A program made the translations under genes and the position numbers. A DNA stretch of 64,000 nt from the NCBI GenBank assembly GCA_016219175.1, contig JACRCD010000025.1, positions 105,545-169,544 of the forward strand. Direction: 5' to 3'. Every line of letters starts with the position of its first letter. Position 1 is the first letter of the stretch. The stretch is from Deltaproteobacteria bacterium. Its GTDB lineage: Bacteria > Desulfobacterota > Desulfobulbia > Desulfobulbales > SURF-16. The notes under the pieces were generated by a model. It was not told the origin of the DNA and searched no databases. It worked only from the letters and a program-made list of their open reading frames with translations. This document shows, piece by piece, positions 26,527-36,150 of the stretch.

Positions 26527-29517
26527 ATGCTGGCACGTATTCAGGTTGGTATCAAGCCCTGTTTTACCGACTCATTTGGCGAAAAAATCAAAAAAAAGAT
26601 CCAGGGCGATCTGAAAATGCCCGTGGAATCGGTCCGCACCATCAAGGTTTTCACCGTTGAGGCGGACATCAGCCAACAGGAGCTGCTGGCGGCGGCCAGC
26701 GGCCCATTCAGCGATCCGGTGACCCAGGATTATTCCCTGGGTCCCTTATCCCTTGACTGGAAACTCGACTTTGACTGGATGATCGAGATCGGCTTCCGCC
26801 CAGGGGTTACGGACAACGAAGGACACACATCGGCCCAGGCCCTGGAGCTGCTCCTCGGCCGCAAACTGAGCAGGGATGAGGCGGTTTACACCTCCTGTCA
26901 ATACCTTTTGTCCGGCAAAATCAGCCAGGATGAGGCGGAAACCATCGCCAGAAAAGGTCTGGCCAATGAGCTCATTCAGCGTTGCACCATCATGGCCAAG
27001 GCGGATTTTGTCAAGGCCGGCGGCCTGAAACCCTTTGCCCCCAAGGTTGCCGGCAAAAGCGAAGTGAAAATCGCGGAAATTGACTTGAACGTGCCGGATG
27101 CTGAGCTGATGCGCATCAGCAAGGAAGGGGTGCTGGCCCTGACCCTGGAGGAGATGAAGCTGATCCGTGATTATCTGACCCGGCCGGACATCAAAACCCA
27201 GCGCCAGGCGCAAGGCTTAAGCGAAAAGGTCACCGACGTGGAGCTTGAGGCCCTGGCCCAGACCTGGTCGGAACACTGCAAGCACAAAATCTTTTCCGGC
27301 AATATCGATTATGAAGACAAACAAACAGGTGAAAAATCACAATTTTCCAATTTGTTCAACACCTGCATCCGCCAGCCCACCAGCGACATCCGGGCCAGGA
27401 TGGGCGATAAGGACTGGTGTCTTTCGGTATTTAAGGACAACGCCGGGGTCATCAAATTCGACGACAACTGGAATGTGGTTTTTAAAGTGGAAACCCACAA
27501 CAGCCCCTCGGCCCTTGATCCATACGGCGGCGCGCTTACCGGCATTGTCGGGGTCAACCGCGACCCCTTCGGCACCGGCATGGGGGCCAAGCTCATCTGC
27601 AACACCAACATGTTCTGTTTTGCCACCCCCTTTTACGACAAACCAATACCCGCCCGCCTGCTGCACCCGAAACGCATATTCGAGGGGGTGCGGGAAGGGG
27701 TGGAACACGGCGGCAACAAGAGCGGCATCCCTACGGTGAACGGCTCTCTTTACTTTGACGACCGTTTTGCCGGCAAGCCCCTGGTTTTCTGCGGCACGGT
27801 GGGTATCATGCCCGCGGTCATCAACGGCAAGCCGTCCCATGAGAAAAAGGCCCTGCCCGGCGACATCATTGTCATGACGGGTGGCCGCATCGGCAAGGAC
27901 GGCATCCATGGCGCCACCTTTTCCTCCGAGGAACTTAACGAAAACTCCCCGGCCACGGCGGTGCAGATCGGCGATCCCATCACCCAGAAAAAGATGTTCG
28001 ATTGTCTGCTCAAAGCCCGCGACCGGGGGTTGTACCGCTGCATCACCGACAACGGCGCGGGAGGGCTTTCCTCCTCGGTGGGCGAGATGGGCGGCGACAC
28101 CAACGGCTTTGAGCTGCATCTCGACAAGGCCCCTTTGAAATATGCGGGGTTGCAGCCCTGGGAGATCTTTCTGTCCGAGGCCCAGGAGCGCATGACCCTG
28201 GCCATTGCCCCGGAAAAGCTTGACGACTTCCTGGCCCTGTGCCGGAAAATGGATGTGGAGGCCACGGTGCTCGGCGCCTTCCGCGATTCCGGCAAATTCC
28301 ACTGCCTCTACCAGGGGAAAACCGTGGCCTATCTTGATATGGATTTCGTCCATGAAGGGCTGCCGCCCATGCGGATGATAGCCAGATGGCGGCAGAAAAC
28401 CTATGACGAACCGCGGCTGCCCGCCCTACCCGACCTGGGCCGAGAACTAAAAGGGCTGCTGGGCAGCCTGAACATCTGCAGCAAGGAGTATGTGGTCCGC
28501 CAGTATGACCACGAGGTGCAGGGCGGCAGCATCGTCAAACCGCTCATCGGGGTTGACAACGACGGGCCGTCTGATGCGGCGGTGATCCGGCCGGTGCTTG
28601 ACTCCTTTGCCGGTCTGGTCATCTCCCACGGCGTCTGTCCGCGTTATTCGGACATTGACACCTATCACATGGTGGCCTGCAGCATGGATGAGGCCGTGCG
28701 CAACGCCCTGGCCGTGGGGGCAAACCTTGCGGTCATGGCCGGGCTGGACAACTTCTGCTGGTGCGACCCGATCCTCTCCGACAAGACACCGGACGGCGAC
28801 TACAAGCTGGCCCAGCTGGTGCGGGCCAACCAGGCCCTGGCTCACTATGCCCGCGCCTATGGGGTGCCCTGTATTTCCGGTAAGGACAGCATGAAAAACG
28901 ACTATCTGGTGGGGGAGACGAAAATCTCCATTCCCCCCACCCTTCTTTTCTCCGTGGTCGCCAAAATTGATGACGTCAGAAAGGCGGTGACCATGGACGT
29001 GAAAAAGGCTGGCGACATTGTTTACGTGCTGGGCGCCACCTATGCCGAACTTGGCGCCTCGGAATATGCCGTGCGGCATGGCGGCATCGGCAACACGGTC
29101 CCCATGGTGCGCGAAAAGGATTCCCTGCCCCGCTACCGGTGCCTGGAAAAAGCCATGGCCCAAGGGCTGGTGGCCTCCTGCCATGACTGTTCGGACGGGG
29201 GTTTGGGCGTGGCCCTGGCTGAAAGTGGTTTTGCCGGCGGGCTGGGGCTCGACATTGACCTGCGCAAGGTCCCGGCCCAAGGCATCGACCGCGACGACGT
29301 GCTGCTCTTTTCCGAGTCCCAGAGCCGTTTTGTGGTGACGGTGGCCCCGGAAAAGTCCGGAGCCTTTGAAAAAACCATGGCTGACACAGGATGGGCCAGG
29401 GTGGGCGCCGTAACTGCGGAGCCCCTGTTTACGGTCACTGGTCTTACCGGCAGCTGTGTCCTTTCAGAAAAGATGGCGGCCTTGAAAAAGGCCTGGCAGG
29501 AGACCCTGGCGTTTTGA
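26527..29517 (+). CDS. purL: Phosphoribosylformylglycinamidine synthase, PurS-like domain fused to PurL
   Basis: PurL makes FGAM from FGAR, ATP and ammonia in purine synthesis. At 996 residues it lies between small PurL (about 730-750) and large PurL (about 1300). The first 85 residues (LARIQVGIKPCFTDSFGEKI) look PurS-like and precede the linker and two AIR-synthase-like halves. Conserved segments include TWSEHCKHKIF, KVETHNSPSALDPYGGA, RDPFGTGMGAKL and DNGAGGLSSSVGEMGG. The C-terminal half has ISGKDSMKNDY and SCHDCSDGGLGVALAE. There is no glutaminase domain, so a separate PurQ must supply ammonia; none is in this window. GGAG lies six bases before the ATG. It overlaps the next gene at TTGA. 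Confidence 0.93.
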   Translation: MLARIQVGIKPCFTDSFGEKIKKKIQGDLKMPVESVRTIKVFTVEADISQQELLAAASGPFSDPVTQDYSLGPLSLDWKLDFDWMIEIGFRPGVTDNEGHTSAQALELLLGRKLSRDEAVYTSCQYLLSGKISQDEAETIARKGLANELIQRCTIMAKADFVKAGGLKPFAPKVAGKSEVKIAEIDLNVPDAELMRISKEGVLALTLEEMKLIRDYLTRPDIKTQRQAQGLSEKVTDVELEALAQTWSEHCKHKIFSGNIDYEDKQTGEKSQFSNLFNTCIRQPTSDIRARMGDKDWCLSVFKDNAGVIKFDDNWNVVFKVETHNSPSALDPYGGALTGIVGVNRDPFGTGMGAKLICNTNMFCFATPFYDKPIPARLLHPKRIFEGVREGVEHGGNKSGIPTVNGSLYFDDRFAGKPLVFCGTVGIMPAVINGKPSHEKKALPGDIIVMTGGRIGKDGIHGATFSSEELNENSPATAVQIGDPITQKKMFDCLLKARDRGLYRCITDNGAGGLSSSVGEMGGDTNGFELHLDKAPLKYAGLQPWEIFLSEAQERMTLAIAPEKLDDFLALCRKMDVEATVLGAFRDSGKFHCLYQGKTVAYLDMDFVHEGLPPMRMIARWRQKTYDEPRLPALPDLGRELKGLLGSLNICSKEYVVRQYDHEVQGGSIVKPLIGVDNDGPSDAAVIRPVLDSFAGLVISHGVCPRYSDIDTYHMVACSMDEAVRNALAVGANLAVMAGLDNFCWCDPILSDKTPDGDYKLAQLVRANQALAHYARAYGVPCISGKDSMKNDYLVGETKISIPPTLLFSVVAKIDDVRKAVTMDVKKAGDIVYVLGATYAELGASEYAVRHGGIGNTVPMVREKDSLPRYRCLEKAMAQGLVASCHDCSDGGLGVALAESGFAGGLGLDIDLRKVPAQGIDRDDVLLFSESQSRFVVTVAPEKSGAFEKTMADTGWARVGAVTAEPLFTVTGLTGSCVLSEKMAALKKAWQETLAF

Positions 29518-30566
29518 CCGAAACTCTTTTCATCAAGACAATCCAGGATGGCCAACAGGTGGAAGGTGTTTTTCTACTGAAAGAGCTGATCCGCGCGGAA
29601 ACCAAGGGTGGCAAACCCTTTCTGACCGTGAAATTAATGGATAAAACCGGGGAAGTGACCGGACGCATCTGGGATGAGGCCGACCGCTGGGAACAGGAAT
29701 GCAGCCCCGGCCAGGCCGTGGGAATTTCCGGCCGGGCTCAGAGCTACAAAGGCAATCTGCAGCTCGTCATTACCGAAGTCCGCGGGATGAGCGCAAGCGA
29801 GATTGACCTCGCCCAGTTTATTCCTTCCACCTCCGGCGATATCGACCGGATGGCGGAGGAACTGACAGACCTGGCCCGCGGTGTGGCGGATGTCTTTATC
29901 AAAAAACTGCTGCTCAAATTTTTTACCGATCAGGAGTTTATGACGAAATTCAAAAAGGGTCCCGCGGCAAAAAGCATGCACCACGCTTATCTGGGCGGCC
30001 TTTTGGAGCATACACTCCATGTGGCGCAGCTGGCTGACAAGGTCACGGAACTGTACCCTTCCATCAACCGTTCACTTCTCCTGGCCGGGGCCATGCTGCA
30101 CGATGTGGGCAAGGTGGAGGAACTTGCCATCACCTCCACCCTCTTTGATTACAGTGACCAGGGCAGACTCATGGGCCACATGGTTATCGGCGTGGAAATG
30201 GTGCAGGAAAAAATTGCCAGGATCAAGGATTTCCCGCAGGATCTTGCCGTAAAAATAAAGCATCTCATCCTCAGCCATCACGGCAGTCATGAATTCGGCT
30301 CCCCGACTCTACCCATGCTGCACGAGGCTTTTGTCCTGAATTTCCTTGATGACCTGGACGCCAAAACAAATTACCTGGAACGGCTCAGCGCCCAGATCCC
30401 GGAAAATGAATACCGCTGGAGCGAATATCAGCGTAATCTGGAGCGCTTCCTCTTTCTTTCCGGCCACGCGACCCAGTCCCGGGAAGAAGAAACCCCGCCG
30501 GCAAAAAAGAAAAAAACCGCAACTGATCAGGACGTGAGACAACCAAGCCTTTTTGACAGCTTGTAA
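29514..30566 (+). CDS. YhaM-like 3'-5' exoribonuclease (OB fold plus HD domain)
   Basis: A 350-residue protein beginning at a TTG that overlaps the purL stop (TTGA); AGGAG lies about 12 bases upstream. The N-terminal OB-fold (LTVKLMDKTGEVTGRIWDEA, residues about 15-110) is followed by an HD domain with HHAYLGGLLEHTLHVAQ, LAGAMLHDVGK and ILSHHGSHEFG carrying the metal-binding His/Asp residues. This order matches YhaM/Cbf1, which degrades RNA and ssDNA 3'-5'. The C-terminal Lys-rich tail ends in RQPSLFDSL, resembling a sliding-clamp-binding QxxLF-type peptide (inference). Confidence 0.85.
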   Translation: MTETLFIKTIQDGQQVEGVFLLKELIRAETKGGKPFLTVKLMDKTGEVTGRIWDEADRWEQECSPGQAVGISGRAQSYKGNLQLVITEVRGMSASEIDLAQFIPSTSGDIDRMAEELTDLARGVADVFIKKLLLKFFTDQEFMTKFKKGPAAKSMHHAYLGGLLEHTLHVAQLADKVTELYPSINRSLLLAGAMLHDVGKVEELAITSTLFDYSDQGRLMGHMVIGVEMVQEKIARIKDFPQDLAVKIKHLILSHHGSHEFGSPTLPMLHEAFVLNFLDDLDAKTNYLERLSAQIPENEYRWSEYQRNLERFLFLSGHATQSREEETPPAKKKKTATDQDVRQPSLFDSL

Positions 30567-30649
30567 TCGGTGTTTCGCACCACCCATTGCCGCGGACCGG
30601 CACAACACAACAATACAGACAATAAGCACAACAACCTTTCAGCTCCTTC

Positions 30650-31645
30650 ATGCTCATCCCATTCCAGTCAATCATAGGGCAGGAAAAGGCAAAACATTTA
30701 TTAGCCATTTCCTTTCAACGGCAAAAAATGAGCCACGCCTATCTTTTCAGGGGCCCTGCCGGGGTGGGGAAAAAAACCTGCGCTCAAGCCTTTGCCGCCC
30801 TGATCAACTGCGCAGCTCCGGGCAACGATGAGGTTTGCGGGCACTGCCCCAGCTGTTTGAAATTCCATTCCGGCAACTTCCCGGATTTGCTGCAGCTTGA
30901 GTTGCAGGGAACAGCTTCCTCCATAAAGATCGATCAGATACGGGAACTGAAAAAACTGCTCACCTACCCTCCTTTCGAGGCCAGTTTCCGCGTGGTCTTG
31001 ATCACAGACATCCACATTACCATGCGCCGCAAAGAGGTGACAAACAGCCTGCTGAAAATCCTGGAAGAACCGCCGGCCAACACCCTTTTCATCCTTACCG
31101 GCGATGAGGCAGGCGATATTCTGCCGACGATCCTGTCCCGCTGCCAGATCATTTCCTTCTACCCGCTTCCTTACGAACGGGTCGCCCAGGCGCTTATGCG
31201 GGAAAAGATTGACCAGGATACGGCGATTACCCTGAGCGCTATAGCCGAGGGTAGTCTGGGGCGGGCCCGTCTTCTTTATCAGGAAGAGCTGTTGCCGCTG
31301 CGGAGGGAGATCATTGAAAACCTGCTCTCTCTCGCCCCGGACCATCCTGATACGGTGGAATCTGTTTTTCGGCTGGCCGAAAAGGCTGCCGGCATGAAGG
31401 ACAATCTGGAAGAGCTTCTTGATCTTCTCACCATCTGGCTGCGGGATGTCATGCTTGCCCACAAAGGTTTGTCCGCCAGAGTGATAAGCAGCGATCTGCG
31501 CGCCTGTTTGCCGGAAGCCTGCCGGAAATGGGACTTTCCTGTTCTGGCCGAAAAACTACAGCGCATTGACAGAGCCCGCAGACAGCTTTTGCACAACTGT
31601 AACAGGACACTGGTGTGCGAAGTCCTTTTCTTTGAGCTTCTTTGA
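30650..31645 (+). CDS. holB: DNA polymerase III delta-prime subunit
   Basis: A 331-residue clamp-loader AAA+ protein. It opens IPFQSIIGQEKAKHLL, then Walker A GPAGVGKKTCAQA, a zinc module CGHCPSC and a Walker B-like LITDIH. The sensor region NSLLKILEEPPANTLFIL and SRCQIISFYPL follow, with a helical collar domain at the C-terminus. The length and lack of a long tail separate it from DnaX. The following gene encodes a PSP1-domain protein and then metG, the same neighbour order as holB-yaaT-metS in many Firmicutes. No ribosome site is obvious. Confidence 0.9.
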   Translation: MLIPFQSIIGQEKAKHLLAISFQRQKMSHAYLFRGPAGVGKKTCAQAFAALINCAAPGNDEVCGHCPSCLKFHSGNFPDLLQLELQGTASSIKIDQIRELKKLLTYPPFEASFRVVLITDIHITMRRKEVTNSLLKILEEPPANTLFILTGDEAGDILPTILSRCQIISFYPLPYERVAQALMREKIDQDTAITLSAIAEGSLGRARLLYQEELLPLRREIIENLLSLAPDHPDTVESVFRLAEKAAGMKDNLEELLDLLTIWLRDVMLAHKGLSARVISSDLRACLPEACRKWDFPVLAEKLQRIDRARRQLLHNCNRTLVCEVLFFELL

Positions 31646-31719
31646 TGTTATATAACAACGTATGATGTGCTCCTTTCTTAAAAAACAATAATAACCCCTT
31701 GGTAAACAAATAATTTTCT

Positions 31720-32649
31720 ATGCAACAGGACCAGACAGCAGAGCCCCAACCGACGGAAAAAATTTATAAGATCCGCTTCCGGGTGAAAGAACAGATTTTT
31801 TCCGCCGCTTCTCAACTGCAGAATCTTAAAACCGGCGAGGTGGTCATGATCCAAACAGACCACAGTCTCGAACCGGCCATTGTCGTCGGACTGGGTCCAC
31901 AGATAGGTCCGGAAGTGAACCATCCTGTCAAAACCACTCATGCCCTGCAACGGCGGGCAAGCCGGGACGAAATAGAAAAATATGAGCGGCTTATTGAAAG
32001 GGAACAGGATGCCTTTACCTTCTGTCAGCAGCATATTGAAAAACAAAACCTCTCCATGAAACTTATCCGGGTGGAGCGCTACTTCAACGGCAGCAAAATT
32101 ATTTTCTACTTTACCGCGGAAAACAGAGTGGACTTCAGGCAGCTGGTCAAGGATCTGGTCCAGGAATTCCGCACCAGGGTGGAAATGCGGCAGATCGGCG
32201 TGCGCCATGAAACCAAAATGCTCGGTGGACTGGGCTGTTGCGGCCTGGAATTGTGCTGCGCCTCTTTTATTAACAATTTTGCTCCGGTCTCCATCAAGAT
32301 GGCCAAGGAGCAGAATCTTCCCCTCAATCCCCTGAAGATTTCGGGCATCTGCAATCGTCTTCTCTGCTGTCTTACCTACGAATACCCCACATATCGCGAT
32401 TTGAAAAAAGAGATGCCCCGGCCAGGTAAAAAATTGATCATTGAGGGCAAGACATACAAGGTCGTGCAGCAGAGCGTGCTTGAAGAAACCGTGACGGCCA
32501 TTGACCCTGATAATCCCGAAGTATCCCGTGTTTTTACCCGGAAAGAATGGGAGAGCGTCACGCCAAAAAATCTCCGGCCGGCCAAGCCTGGCCGCACTCG
32601 CAAAAAGGGGCCGCCAAAAACCGACAGCAACGAAAATCCCTCTGAATGA
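31720..32649 (+). CDS. ricT: PSP1-domain protein (RicT/YaaT-like)
   Basis: A 309-residue protein with the PSP1 C-terminal domain at about residues 65-210. The cysteine cluster GCCGLELCCASF followed by ICNRLLCCLTYEYPTY is the family hallmark. In Bacillus RicT these cysteines bind Fe-S clusters in the RicAFT complex, which helps RNase Y process mRNA. RicA and RicF were not seen here, so the partner set may differ. A Lys/Pro-rich, probably disordered tail ends the protein. It lies between holB and metG. Confidence 0.88.
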   Translation: MQQDQTAEPQPTEKIYKIRFRVKEQIFSAASQLQNLKTGEVVMIQTDHSLEPAIVVGLGPQIGPEVNHPVKTTHALQRRASRDEIEKYERLIEREQDAFTFCQQHIEKQNLSMKLIRVERYFNGSKIIFYFTAENRVDFRQLVKDLVQEFRTRVEMRQIGVRHETKMLGGLGCCGLELCCASFINNFAPVSIKMAKEQNLPLNPLKISGICNRLLCCLTYEYPTYRDLKKEMPRPGKKLIIEGKTYKVVQQSVLEETVTAIDPDNPEVSRVFTRKEWESVTPKNLRPAKPGRTRKKGPPKTDSNENPSE

Positions 32650-32656
32650 GACATCA

Positions 32657-34582
32657 ATGACTACCTACATCACCACGCCAATTTTTTATGTCAACGCCCA
32701 ACCCCACCTGGGCCATGCCTTTTCCACCATTGTGGCGGACACTTACTGCCGCTACCGCAGACTGCGTGGTGATGTGGTGCTGTTTCAAACAGGCACCGAT
32801 GAACATGGCGAGAAAATCGTGCAGGCCGCCCAAGGTGCCGCTGTTTCTCCCGGGGAATATGTCGGCCGCATCAGCAAAATGTTTCGCGACACCTGGCCGC
32901 TGCTTAACATTGAACCGGACAACTTCATCCGCACCACCGATCCCGTGCACATAAAAACCGTGCAGAACATCCTGCAGAAGGTTTATGAGCAGGGGGATAT
33001 TTACTTCAGTGAGTATTCCGGCCTTTACTGCAAGGGATGCGAGCGCTTTCTCACCGAAAAAGAATTGCTTGACGGCAAATGCCCCGATCATCAGGTGGCG
33101 CCGGACCCCATCACTGAACAGAACTATTTTTTCCGCATGAGCAAGTACCAGGAATGGCTCATTGCGCACATCAACAGTCACCCCGAGTTCATTACTCCCG
33201 AACGGTATCGCAACGAGGTGCTCTCCTTCCTGAAAGAGCCGCTGGAAGACCTGTGCATCTCCCGGCCCACCTCCCGCCTCACCTGGGGCATCCCGCTGCC
33301 CTTTGATGAGCGGTTTGTCACTTACGTCTGGTTTGACGCCCTCATCAATTATCTTACCGGCATCGGCTATCCCGACGGCGAGAATTTCCCGCCTTTCTGG
33401 GCCGCGGCCGAGCACATCATTGCCAAGGACATCCTCAAGCCGCACGCCATCTACTGGCCCACCATGCTGCGCTCCCTGGGGCTTGCGCCCTACCGGAAAC
33501 TGCATGTGCACGGTTACTGGAATGTTGGGGAAACCAAGATGAGCAAAAGCCTGGGCAATGTTGTCCGCCCGGCTGAAATGGTGAATGAATACGGCGCTGA
33601 TACGGTGCGTTACTTTCTGCTGCGCGACATGTCCTTCGGCCTTGATTCTGGCTACTCAGCCGATGCGGTGCTGAATCGACAGAACTCCGACCTGGCCAAT
33701 GACCTGGGCAATCTTTTCAGCCGCTCGCTGACCATGGTTGTCAAGTTTGCCCAGAGCACGGTGCCCGTTCCGGGCGCGCCTGAGCAGATTGACCTGGAGC
33801 TGGCCGCTGCCGCCGCGGCGATGATGGAAACCTATTTGCGGGAAATGGACAATTTTTCCTTTAACCGGGCCCTGGCCGCGGTGTGGGAAGTAATCAGCAG
33901 GGCCAACAAATATATTGTCGAAAACGCGCCCTGGGATCTGGCCAAGAATCCGGATAAAAAAGAGAGGCTGGCCACTGTCCTGTATTATCTGTTGGAGACC
34001 CTGCGCCTCATCTCCCTGACCCTGCTGCCGGTCATGCCGGTAACGGCTGCGAAAATGCGGCAGGCGCTTGGTCTGACCGATACCCCCGACCTGTCAGGAC
34101 AGATCTCCTGGGGGAGGCTTAGCCCCGCAAACAGCATCACCTTGCCCAGTGCACTGTTCCCCAGGCTTGACAGCGGAAAAAAACAACATGGCGCCGACCG
34201 GGAACAACCCCCTCGGGAGAAGGACAAGAATATGACGGCAGACGAAAAACCTGATGACAGCGACCTGATCTCTTTTGATGATTTTAAGAAAGTTGATCTG
34301 CGGGTGGGTGAGATCGTGGCAGCGGAAAAAATAAAAAAATCAGACCGTCTTCTCAAGCTTACCGTCAAAGCCCCCGAGGAGAGAACGATTGTCGCGGGTA
34401 TCGCTGAATTTTACCAGCCGGAAGAGGTGGTTGGCAAACAGGTTCTTATCGCGGCAAACCTCAAGCCGACAAAATTGATGGGCATTGCCTCACACGGCAT
34501 GGTTTTGGCGGTCAAAGACCAAGGGACCCTTTTGCTGTCAGCTGTTTCCGGCAAAGTAACTCCAGGCAGCAAGGTTTCATAA
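32657..34582 (+). CDS. metG: Methionyl-tRNA synthetase with C-terminal tRNA-binding domain
   Basis: MetRS, 641 residues from the ATG at 32657. A longer in-frame ORF starts at 32501 inside the previous gene but lacks support, because MTTYITTPIFYVN is the canonical beginning. The HIGH-type motif is HLGH in AQPHLGHAFST, and KMSKSLGN is the activation loop. The zinc region is CKGCERFLTEKELLDGKCPDH with a C-x2-C plus a lone Cys-Pro-Asp-His knuckle. Residues about 535-641 are an EMAP/Trbp111-like tRNA-binding domain (DLRVGEIVAAEKIKKSDRL), separated by a charged linker. The anticodon domain lies between. Confidence 0.96.
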   Translation: MTTYITTPIFYVNAQPHLGHAFSTIVADTYCRYRRLRGDVVLFQTGTDEHGEKIVQAAQGAAVSPGEYVGRISKMFRDTWPLLNIEPDNFIRTTDPVHIKTVQNILQKVYEQGDIYFSEYSGLYCKGCERFLTEKELLDGKCPDHQVAPDPITEQNYFFRMSKYQEWLIAHINSHPEFITPERYRNEVLSFLKEPLEDLCISRPTSRLTWGIPLPFDERFVTYVWFDALINYLTGIGYPDGENFPPFWAAAEHIIAKDILKPHAIYWPTMLRSLGLAPYRKLHVHGYWNVGETKMSKSLGNVVRPAEMVNEYGADTVRYFLLRDMSFGLDSGYSADAVLNRQNSDLANDLGNLFSRSLTMVVKFAQSTVPVPGAPEQIDLELAAAAAAMMETYLREMDNFSFNRALAAVWEVISRANKYIVENAPWDLAKNPDKKERLATVLYYLLETLRLISLTLLPVMPVTAAKMRQALGLTDTPDLSGQISWGRLSPANSITLPSALFPRLDSGKKQHGADREQPPREKDKNMTADEKPDDSDLISFDDFKKVDLRVGEIVAAEKIKKSDRLLKLTVKAPEERTIVAGIAEFYQPEEVVGKQVLIAANLKPTKLMGIASHGMVLAVKDQGTLLLSAVSGKVTPGSKVS

Positions 34583-34586
34583 GCCG

Positions 34587-35363
34587 GTGGCAAAAGCGAA
34601 TTGCAAAAAGGTAACAGGCGAATTTGCTGATTTTTTGCGTCTAATCGAGCAGGAGGCCATCTTTTTCCCGGTGGAACTTATCCCGGTGGCCTCGAAAGAC
34701 GGCACAGGTCCGCAGGGATTTCTGGCCCTGGATACTGCTCTGGCAGCAGGAAGAAAGAAGGCCCTGGCCAAAGCTGTCAATGCCGGGGCCGTTTCCCATG
34801 AAACCCAGCCGCATATGGCTTTACCCCATATGGCTTTAATCGATTGCCAGTCCGAGGCGGCGGAACACGAGAACTTTAAACGCACTGTTTATGCCGAACT
34901 GGACAGGGTAAAAAAAAGCAGGCTGCCCTGCTCTCTGCTGCTGACCAGAATTGCCGCCGCGAAAGACAAGGGATGCCTTGGTAAAGCCGTGGCCGCCGTA
35001 AAAAAAGAGATGCAAGCTGAAGCGCACCTTAGCCATTACGACAACGAAACCTTGGCGATTCTTCTCCCCGGGCTGAATAAAAACCGGGCCTTGATTCAGG
35101 CCCGGGCCATCCACGAAATTTTTACGGCAAAAACCACGGCCAGGGTGGCAAGCGGGCTTGCTGTCTGCGTGGCCAGGGCTGTGCCCTCGTCGGCTGATAT
35201 GTTTATCCGCATGGCTGTTAAGGAACTGCTCAGAGCAGATCATGAAGAAGGTGAATTTTTTTACTCCTCGGAGGATGCGGTTGAAGATGGTTGCCAGGTA
35301 TCGGTGGAAGAAAGGGCGCAGCTTTTCAGCTTTTTGTCCGGCCGGGGAAAAGTGATAGAATGA
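34587..35363 (+). CDS. Degenerate GGDEF-like protein upstream of flhG
   Basis: A 258-residue protein that starts with GTG and follows metG by four bases. Residues about 95-225 have the GGDEF order: LLLTRIAAAKDKG, then SHYDNETLAILLPGLNKNRALIQA at the position of the R-YGGDEF-hairpin-LPG, then VASGLAVC and a final helical segment. The catalytic GG(D/E)EF is DNETL, so diguanylate cyclase activity is not expected; it may bind nucleotide or protein instead. The N-terminal 90 residues are unrecognised. A 12-base direct repeat at 34814 and 34829 duplicates five residues (HMALP). Its stop overlaps the flhG-like start by ATGA. Confidence 0.6.
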   Translation: MAKANCKKVTGEFADFLRLIEQEAIFFPVELIPVASKDGTGPQGFLALDTALAAGRKKALAKAVNAGAVSHETQPHMALPHMALIDCQSEAAEHENFKRTVYAELDRVKKSRLPCSLLLTRIAAAKDKGCLGKAVAAVKKEMQAEAHLSHYDNETLAILLPGLNKNRALIQARAIHEIFTAKTTARVASGLAVCVARAVPSSADMFIRMAVKELLRADHEEGEFFYSSEDAVEDGCQVSVEERAQLFSFLSGRGKVIE

Positions 35364-36109
35364 AAAAAAACAGAAATCCGCAGATTATCTGCATCAGCAG
35401 CGGCAAAGGCGGTGTCGGTAAAACCTCTTTTACCATCAACCTGGCTGCCGCGCTTTCCGATAAATCCCGCCAGGTTCTGCTTATCGACGGCGACCTGGGC
35501 CTGGCCAACGTGGATGTTATGCTGGGCTTGAATGTCCAGCACAACCTGCGGGAAACCGTGGAAGAGGGCCGGAATCCCCTGGAAATTCTCGTGGAGATCA
35601 TGCCGGGATTCTTTGTTCTGCCGGCAAGCTCGGGTGTTCCGGAAATGGCAAGCCTCTCCTATGAGGAGCAGGCCTTTCTGACCGACAGTCTTGAGCGGAT
35701 CATCGGCAACTTTGATTTTGTCCTGGTCGATACGGCGGCGGGAATCGGGGAGTCTGTTCTCTGGTTCAATGACTGGGCGGACAAAAATATTACCATCCTA
35801 TCCCCTGATCCCACGGCCATGACCGATGCCTATGCGCTGATCAAAATTCTCAAAACCCGTTATAATAAAAAGGATTTTCATCTTATCATCAACAACGTGA
35901 AAAACAAAAAAGAAGGTCAGGAGGTCTTTACCAACATGAGCACCGTGCTGGAAAATTTCCTGGGGGTCATCCCCAACTATCAGGGCGCTATCCCCCAGGA
36001 CAGCGCTGTTAGCATGGCGGTGCGCAGACAAAAGCCCTTTCTGACCGACCAGCCTAAATCAAGGGCCAGCATGGCTGTCAGGGAAATCTGCAATAAAATA
36101 CTCTCATAG
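35360..36109 (+). CDS. flhG: MinD/ParA-family ATPase, FlhG-like
   Basis: A 249-residue P-loop ATPase of the MinD/FlhG/YlxH group. The deviant Walker A is SSGKGGVGKTSFTINLA, switch I is DGDLGLANVDVMLGL and Walker B is FVLVDTAAGIGESVLWF. Residues later in the chain (PDPTAMTDAYALIK) and the C-terminal basic region fit FlhG more than MinD; no long amphipathic MinD tail is apparent. FlhG controls number and placement of polar flagella with FlhF. The start ATG overlaps the upstream gene's stop (ATGA). motAB at 9.4-11 kb also points to a motile cell. Confidence 0.8.
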   Translation: MKKNRNPQIICISSGKGGVGKTSFTINLAAALSDKSRQVLLIDGDLGLANVDVMLGLNVQHNLRETVEEGRNPLEILVEIMPGFFVLPASSGVPEMASLSYEEQAFLTDSLERIIGNFDFVLVDTAAGIGESVLWFNDWADKNITILSPDPTAMTDAYALIKILKTRYNKKDFHLIINNVKNKKEGQEVFTNMSTVLENFLGVIPNYQGAIPQDSAVSMAVRRQKPFLTDQPKSRASMAVREICNKILS

Positions 36110-36150
36110 CGGACCACTGCTTTACTTCATTTTTTACCCAAGGAGTAGTT

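Noticed and set aside
27337..28353. 338-codon frame antisense to purL
   Set aside because: Shadow ORF within a conserved purine enzyme gene.
32501..32656. N-terminal extension of metG
   Set aside because: Lies inside the ricT-like coding region in another frame; MTTYITTPIFYVN is the canonical start.
34814..34840. Direct repeat CATATGGCTTTA in the degenerate GGDEF gene
   Set aside because: A single in-frame duplication of five codons; no array or element.
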